Of a stretch of 64,000 bases of DNA, positions 59,702 to 64,000 are shown one piece after another (position 1 is the first letter of the stretch; each line of letters begins with the position of its first letter). Source of the DNA: an uncultured Spirochaetales bacterium. Lineage in GTDB: Bacteria; Spirochaetota; Spirochaetia; Sphaerochaetales; Sphaerochaetaceae. The notes below the pieces were generated by a model, which was not told the origin of the DNA, did no database searches, and saw nothing but the letters and a program-made list of their open reading frames with translations. The stretch covers positions 1 through 64,000 of the forward strand of contig CALXRC010000005.1 in the NCBI GenBank assembly GCA_944390865.1, written 5' to 3'. The position numbers and the translations under genes are program-made.

Positions 59702-60853
59702 ATGATCTATTCAGCCGACAAATATGCTTATTTCATAATTCACAGGATGCTGCGTCTTGAAGAAGGCGAGCGTCTGACGCTGCATGCAAATGAAGAGACA
59801 ATCGAGTTTGCGCACAAGGTCGCGCATGAGGCTGCTGAGTCCAGCGGCGTCACTGTCAGCCTTGTCTACATCGAAAACGGCAGGGTCGAATCTGTTGACG
59901 AGATTGCTCCGTCCTGCAGGGAGAAAAAGGCAAAGTCAGACTGTCTGCTGAATCTTGCAAGCTTCACGCCCTCAGTGTTCAGAGAAGATGAAGAGCTTGA
60001 TGCTCCATCCCTTCAAAGGCACAGGCTCCTTTCTGATCCTGTCTTTCTGGACAGAAGGATATCCTTCCCATATGCGGTTGCCTATGTGCCAACTGCAGCC
60101 TGGGCCCAGTTCATCTACGGAGCTGGTGCAACAGCTGACAGGCTCTGGCTTGATCTTGCTGAGTTTCTCTCCCTCGACGACGAGGACGCCTCCAGTGCAG
60201 AGAAGATCCTGACTCAGAGGGCTGCAGTGCTGAACAGTCTGGGTATCCGCTCTCTTCAGCTTGAAGCTGACAACATCAGCCTTTCAGCCGATCTGGCAGA
60301 CGGAGCCCGGATAACCACGACGGCGATGAATCTCAACGGAAGAAGGTTCTTCTGCCCCAGCCTTCCGTGCGAGGATCTTATCTTTCCGGTGAACTTCCGC
60401 AGTGCCAGAGGCTCTTTCAGGTCAACCTATCCTTTCAGGCTCTTTGACAGGGTCTTTGATTCTGCTTCATTCACCGTGAAGGATGGAAAGATTGCATCAG
60501 CAAGCGGCATCGAGCCAGCTTATATCAACAGGTATATGAACATCGACGAGAGGGCTGCTTTCGCAGGCGAGATCATACTGTGCGAAAGCCTTACCCAGCC
60601 GGCAAAGACGGACCTCGCCTTCGGCATTCCTCTTCTGGACAGGATGAGGTCAAGTGAGGTTGTATTCGGGGGAATAAGCCCTGAGGCTGTCACTCTTGAT
60701 GATGAGACCCAGCTTGAGGCAAGCGGGCTGAACACAAGCTTTGCCCGTCTGGAAGTGCCAGTGGGAAGCAGACAGCTGTCTGTCGCGGCAAAGCTTTCAG
60801 ACGGACGCACTGTATCAATTTTTGAAGACGGAGTCTTTGCTCTCGGAATTTAG
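59702..60853 (+). CDS. M29 aminopeptidase-like protein with incomplete metal site
   Basis: 383 residues, slightly shorter than M29 aminopeptidases (about 410). The N-terminal Rossmann-like part (ADKYAYFIIHRMLRLEEGERL) and the central PCEDLIFPVNFRSARGSFRSTYP block match AmpS/AmpT/PepS-type enzymes, and AGEIILCE keeps the second metal Glu. The later motifs are altered: the DENAxxH stretch is replaced by LLDRMRSSEVVFG and the HxDFMIG motif by NTSFARLEVPVG, removing the expected His and Asp ligands. The protein may be a non-catalytic homologue. The 3' end overlaps coaX by 39 bases tail to tail. Confidence 0.78.
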   Translation: MIYSADKYAYFIIHRMLRLEEGERLTLHANEETIEFAHKVAHEAAESSGVTVSLVYIENGRVESVDEIAPSCREKKAKSDCLLNLASFTPSVFREDEELDAPSLQRHRLLSDPVFLDRRISFPYAVAYVPTAAWAQFIYGAGATADRLWLDLAEFLSLDDEDASSAEKILTQRAAVLNSLGIRSLQLEADNISLSADLADGARITTTAMNLNGRRFFCPSLPCEDLIFPVNFRSARGSFRSTYPFRLFDRVFDSASFTVKDGKIASASGIEPAYINRYMNIDERAAFAGEIILCESLTQPAKTDLAFGIPLLDRMRSSEVVFGGISPEAVTLDDETQLEASGLNTSFARLEVPVGSRQLSVAAKLSDGRTVSIFEDGVFALGI

Positions 60854-61606
60854 CTGAGCAAGCAGCCTGAGTCCGTTGAGCGTATGATATTTGTCAACAC
60901 TGTCAATCAGCGGAATCATCGGCGCAATGGTCTGGCACAGACCTCCTGTCGCCATGACATAAATTCTGGCTTTAAGTTCCTGCGAGGTCTGTCTGATCAG
61001 CCTCTCAACCAGGCCTGCATAGCCGAACATCATTCCGGCCCTGATCGAGTCCTCGCTGTTCCTGCCAAGGCAGCTTTCAGGCTGACTGAGCTCTGCCTGA
61101 GGAAGCTGGGCCGTTGAGCCGAAGAGCGCGTTGACGCCGGTCAGAAGGCCGGGAACAATGGCCACGCCCTTCACTTCTCCCTTAGGACTCACTGTGGAGA
61201 ACGTCAGTGCAGTTCCGAAATCGACTGTCATCACATATTTATCCGGATGAACATGATGCGCCCAGGCAAGGTTGCACAGAAGATCGCTTCCCAGCTGGGC
61301 CGGAATTGAGGCTCTGTCGAGGCCTGTCTCAGCAAAGCGGCTGACAACAAAAGGAGAAACGCCGAAAAGCTTTGACATCACCTTCTGCATGCTCAGCGTG
61401 AGATTCGGAACGACAGAGGAGATTATCACCTTGTCTACCGCACCCGGATCAGCATCCCCGTTTTTCAGAAGGGAGCTGAAGATCACCCTGTACTCATCGG
61501 ATGTCTTCTTCTGATCTGAAAACACACGGTATGTGCTGATCCACTCTCCGCCATCGCTTATGGCGAGGACGATGTTGGTGTTTCCCACATCAAGCGCAGC
61601 AGTCAT
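60815..61606 (-). CDS. coaX: Type III pantothenate kinase
   Basis: 263 residues, ASKHA fold. Motifs: ALDVGNTNIVLAI (phosphate-binding), VIISSVVPNLT, the GSDLLCNLAWA block holding the catalytic Asp, and VDFGTALTFSTV, IVPGLLTG, ATGG. It phosphorylates pantothenate in the first step of CoA synthesis; coaD is in the same window. The ATG touches the stop of the upstream ABC-F gene (TAATG), indicating co-transcription. Confidence 0.95.
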   Translation of the reverse strand: MTAALDVGNTNIVLAISDGGEWISTYRVFSDQKKTSDEYRVIFSSLLKNGDADPGAVDKVIISSVVPNLTLSMQKVMSKLFGVSPFVVSRFAETGLDRASIPAQLGSDLLCNLAWAHHVHPDKYVMTVDFGTALTFSTVSPKGEVKGVAIVPGLLTGVNALFGSTAQLPQAELSQPESCLGRNSEDSIRAGMMFGYAGLVERLIRQTSQELKARIYVMATGGLCQTIAPMIPLIDSVDKYHTLNGLRLLAQLNSESKDSVFKN

Positions 61607-63243
61607 TACAGAAGCACCACAGAATGTCTGCCTTCGTAGGCCTTGTCCCTGAGTGCGTCAATGCTCTTGTCATTGATGTAGCTCTCAAAGTCGGTGAACC
61701 TGTCAATGAGGCCGCCGGGAACGAACTCGATGATTCTGTTGGCAATTGAATCGACGAACTGATGGTCATGGCTGTTGAACAGCAGTGTGCCCTTGAAGTT
61801 GATAAGACCGTCATTGAGGGCCTGGATTGACTCAAGGTCAAGATGGCTGGTCGGCTCATCGAAGATCATGCAGTTCGCACCTTCAAGCATCATTCTTGCA
61901 AGCACGACCCTGACCTTCTCTCCTCCGGAAAGGACCCTGCAGGCCTTCAGCGCCTCATCGCCTGAAAAGAGCATTCTGCCCAGGAAGGAGCGCACAAAGG
62001 TGTCATCATCTTCCTTGCTGAACTGCTGAAGGTAATCAGCAATGGACATGTCAGTGTCAAAGAGCTTTGTGTTGTCCTTGGGGAAATAGCTGAGTGAAGT
62101 GGTCACGCCCCAGGCATAGCTTCCGCTGTCCGGCTCCATTTCTCCTGCAAGGATCTGGAAAAGCACTGTCTTCGCATAATGGTTCGGACCGACGAAGGCA
62201 ACCTTGTCTCCGGGATTGATCGTAAGATTGAGATTCTCGAATATGACCTGTCCGTCAATTGTCTTTGAAAGATCCTTGATCTCAAGACAGTTCTTGCCGA
62301 TCTCCCGCTCCGGCTTGAATGCGACGTACGGGAAGCGCCTGCTGGAGGGCTTGATGTCGTCAAGAGTCAGCTTGTCGATAAGCTTCTTTCGGCTTGTGGC
62401 CTGCTTTGCCTTAGCGACGTTGGAACTGAAGCGCTGGATGAATTCCTTCAGCTCAGCGATCTTCTCCTCGCGTCTCTTCTTCTCATCCTTCAGCTGCTTT
62501 GCGGCAAGCTGGCTGGACATATACCAGAAATCATAGTTTCCGACATAGAGCTGGATCTTGCCGAAGTCGATATCGCAGATATGAGTACAGACAGTGTTCA
62601 GGAAGTGTCTGTCATGGCTGACTACAATGACTGTGTTATTGAAGTCGGCGAGGAAGTCCTCAAGCCAGTGAACGGACTCAAGATCAAGGTGGTTGGTGGG
62701 CTCGTCGAGCAGCAGGATGTCAGGGTTTCCGAAAAGAGCCTGGGCAAGAAGGACACGGACCTTGAGATTGTCCTCAATGTCCTCCATCTTCTTCTCATGA
62801 AGCTCGGTCGGAATTCCAAGTCCGTCAAGCATCTGGGCCGCTTCACTCTCCGCTTCCCAGCCGCCCATCTCGGAAAACTCGCTCTCGAGCTCAGCAGCCC
62901 TGATGCCGTCTTCTTCTGAGAAATCTTCCTTTGCGTAGATCTCATCTCTCTCCTTCATCACGGAGTAAAGCTTGTCATAGCCCATGATGACTGTCTCAAG
63001 AACTCCGTACTTGTTGAAGGCGAAGTGATCCTGGCGCAGCACGGCCATGCGCTCTCCGGGAGTTATGATGACCTCGCCGCTGTCAGCCTCAATCTCGCCT
63101 GAGAGAATTTTCATGAATGTGGACTTGCCTGCACCGTTTGCACCGATTATGCCGTAGCAGTTGCCCGGAGTGAACTTGATGTTGACGTCCTTGAAAAGAA
63201 CCTGTGTTCCGTATGAAAGAGAAATGTTGCTTGCTGTAATCAC
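61606..63243 (-). CDS. ABC-F family ATPase (YbiT/YkpA-like)
   Basis: 545 residues with two ABC domains on one chain and no membrane segment. Domain 1 has Walker A GANGAGKST and Walker B ILLLDEPTNHLD, with the signature changed to EDNLKVRVLLAQAL. The linker is KPSSRRFPYVAFKPEREIG. Domain 2 has a changed Walker A, GPNHYAKTV, signature LSGGEKVRVVLARM and Walker B MIFDEPTSHLD. The YbiT/YkpA subgroup has similar departures. ABC-F proteins act on the ribosome during translation. GTG start; AGGAG lies about 12 bases upstream. Confidence 0.9.
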   Translation of the reverse strand: MITASNISLSYGTQVLFKDVNIKFTPGNCYGIIGANGAGKSTFMKILSGEIEADSGEVIITPGERMAVLRQDHFAFNKYGVLETVIMGYDKLYSVMKERDEIYAKEDFSEEDGIRAAELESEFSEMGGWEAESEAAQMLDGLGIPTELHEKKMEDIEDNLKVRVLLAQALFGNPDILLLDEPTNHLDLESVHWLEDFLADFNNTVIVVSHDRHFLNTVCTHICDIDFGKIQLYVGNYDFWYMSSQLAAKQLKDEKKRREEKIAELKEFIQRFSSNVAKAKQATSRKKLIDKLTLDDIKPSSRRFPYVAFKPEREIGKNCLEIKDLSKTIDGQVIFENLNLTINPGDKVAFVGPNHYAKTVLFQILAGEMEPDSGSYAWGVTTSLSYFPKDNTKLFDTDMSIADYLQQFSKEDDDTFVRSFLGRMLFSGDEALKACRVLSGGEKVRVVLARMMLEGANCMIFDEPTSHLDLESIQALNDGLINFKGTLLFNSHDHQFVDSIANRIIEFVPGGLIDRFTDFESYINDKSIDALRDKAYEGRHSVVLL

Positions 63244-63261
63244 GGGGTAAAATGCTCCTGA

Positions 63262-63300
63262 TCAAAAAAAAATACAGCACAGGTTTGGTTCCTGTGCTGT
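63262..63300 (-). terminator. Intrinsic terminator of the tRNA-Gln/tRNA-Glu unit
   Basis: ACAGCACAGG (63274-63283) pairs with CCTGTGCTGT (63291-63300), 10 base pairs with a 7-base loop. On the minus strand it runs into a T-rich stretch of nine T residues. Confidence 0.93.
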
Positions 63301-63308
63301 TCTCGTTT

Positions 63309-63380
63309 TAGTTCCTAGGGGAATCGAACCCCTATTTAGAGACTGAGAATCTCCCGTCCTAACCGTTAGACGAAGGAACC
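63309..63380 (-). tRNA. tRNA-Glu (anticodon CTC)
   Basis: 72 bases. The D-arm TCGTCTAACGGTTAGGA and T-arm AGGGGTTCGATTCCCCT are typical of tRNA-Glu. The anticodon stem-loop GGAGATTCTCAGTCTCT gives anticodon CTC, which reads GAG. With seven acceptor pairs the first pair is G1-U72, a wobble. No CCA is encoded. It is co-transcribed with tRNA-Gln. Confidence 0.93.
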
Positions 63381-63384
63381 GTTT

Positions 63385-63455
63385 CTGGGATGGAGGGATT
63401 CGAACCCCCAAAGGCAGAACCAGAATCTGCAGTGTTACCATTACACTACATCCCA
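63385..63455 (-). tRNA. tRNA-Gln (anticodon CTG)
   Basis: 71 bases. Acceptor stem TGGGATG with CATCCCA and discriminator G. The U1-A72 first pair is characteristic of tRNA-Gln. The anticodon stem-loop GCAGATTCTGGTTCTGC gives anticodon CTG, which reads CAG. T-arm GGGGGTTCGAATCCCTC. It is separated from tRNA-Glu by four bases. Confidence 0.95.
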
Positions 63456-63479
63456 TCTCTCTGTTTCCAGTCCTCAGGT

Positions 63480-63508
63480 ACACTACCTGAAAGACTGCAA
63501 AGTGTCAA
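63480..63508 (-). promoter_or_regulatory. Promoter of tRNA-Gln/tRNA-Glu
   Basis: Minus strand: perfect TTGACA (63508-63503), 17-base spacer, TAGTGT (63485-63480), predicted start near 63473. Confidence 0.7.
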
Positions 63509-63543
63509 CACTCTTTTTCCAAAAAATTTCTTTTTTTTCCGGA

Positions 63544-64000
63544 TCAGGGATAAGCATGCTTGAAGGCCATGACTCTTGAGGATGCACTGAGGCGGTCATC
63601 GTCCCTGAATCCGTCGCAAAGATAGCGGTATGCCAGTCCAGCGACCATTGCACCGTTGTCCGTGCACAGTTTCAGGGAGGGGAATGTCACTGTGCAGCCG
63701 CCCTCCTCCAGGGCTTTCAGCTCGCTTCTGAGAAGGCTGTTTGCAGCAACTCCGCCTCCGGCTGAAACACGCTTCAGTCCAGTGTCCTTCAATGCAGCCT
63801 TGACTCTCTTCATCAGAATGCCGACAGCACAGCGCTGGAATGATGCTGCGATGTTTTCGGCGCTGGCCTCGGCATTTCCGTTTCTGAACTTGTCCAGCTG
63901 ATTGATCACAGCTGTCTTCAGACCGCTGTATGACATGTCATAAGGATGCTCTCCTCTGTCCAGAGTCGGTCCAGGGAAAAGAAAGGCCATCGGATCTCCG
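63544..64000 (-). CDS. tsaD: tRNA N6-threonylcarbamoyladenosine synthase subunit TsaD (C-terminal part)
   Basis: The 3' portion of the gene, reading in from beyond the window (the frame is open to the last base). It shows GDPMAFLFPGPTLD, YDMSYSGLKTAVINQL, AASFQRCAVGILMKRVKAAL, VSAGGGVAANSLLRSEL and FPSLKLCTDNGAMVAGLAYRYL, all TsaD/Kae1 blocks including the nucleotide-binding AGGGVAAN and metal-binding CTDNGAM region. TsaD transfers the threonylcarbamoyl group to A37 of ANN-decoding tRNAs. Confidence 0.96.
   Translation of the reverse strand, partial: GDPMAFLFPGPTLDRGEHPYDMSYSGLKTAVINQLDKFRNGNAEASAENIAASFQRCAVGILMKRVKAALKDTGLKRVSAGGGVAANSLLRSELKALEEGGCTVTFPSLKLCTDNGAMVAGLAYRYLCDGFRDDDRLSASSRVMAFKHAYP

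Noticed and set aside
63262..63483. Reading frame across tRNA-Glu and tRNA-Gln
   Set aside because: Coincidental open frame through two tRNA genes and their terminator.
1..64000. CRISPR array, insertion sequence, integron or prophage
   Set aside because: No regularly spaced direct repeats with unique spacers, no transposase, integrase or phage structural gene was seen in any frame.

Overview
This is about 64 kb of ordinary bacterial chromosome, mainly housekeeping operons, from a Gram-negative-type organism of roughly 50% G+C. Several family-level features point to a spirochaete, probably of the Treponema/Sphaerochaeta side of the phylum. These are a GreA fused to a roughly 740-residue N-terminal extension, a small PUR-alpha-like DUF3276 protein, a YeeE-type transporter of the kind characterised from Spirochaeta thermophila, and the order rimP-nusA-infB-rbfA-truB-ribF-rpsO-pnp-dut-lptF-lptG-tgt-murJ. 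The genus assignment is inference. I see no rRNA, CRISPR array, insertion sequence or prophage.

Left third (1-31309): Divergent glycogen-type genes come first: a GH57/DUF3536 protein cut by the window edge, then a DUF4912 protein and a GH57 branching enzyme. The long transcription/translation operon rimP to murJ follows. After a minus-strand pair (GreA fusion, AI-2E family permease) there is a second plus-strand block: a queuosine-precursor transporter with a radical SAM partner, then rpe-dtd-recA-scpA-scpB-rluB-cmk-rpsA, and two envelope proteins.

Middle (31311-44291): This is the accessory and most interesting part. A minus-strand operon tusA-like, yeeE/tsuA-like, thioredoxin reductase with a C-terminal Trx-like domain lies beside two divergent Crp/Fnr-type regulators. 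A 13-base palindrome between the regulators recurs in near form upstream of the tusA promoter. Next is a 565-base, very AT-rich gene-free stretch with palindromes and repeats. A LacI-regulator plus phnD-phnC-phnE-phnE-nucleotidase operon follows, then mazG, a TPR lipoprotein and the RNase P RNA.

Right third (44292-64000): Mostly minus-strand housekeeping genes: zinc-ribbon protein, rpoD, dnaG, tRNA-Tyr, coaD, rplS-trmD-rimM-khpA-rpsP-ffh, smc. After these come rnhB, a ZIP transporter, DUF3276, tRNA-Gly, a degenerate M29 aminopeptidase-like protein, coaX, an ABC-F ATPase, tRNA-Glu, tRNA-Gln and the 3' part of tsaD.

Two themes cut across the regions. First, several stand-alone genes have a -35/N17/-10 promoter whose -10 lies only 6-9 bases before the start codon with no Shine-Dalgarno sequence, which suggests leaderless mRNAs. 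Genes inside operons instead use clear AGGAG-type sites, often with TTG or GTG starts. Second, several hairpin-plus-U-tract elements sit inside operons (nusA leader, phnD/phnC, tsuA/trxB-like, khpA/rimM), which suggests tuning by partial termination.
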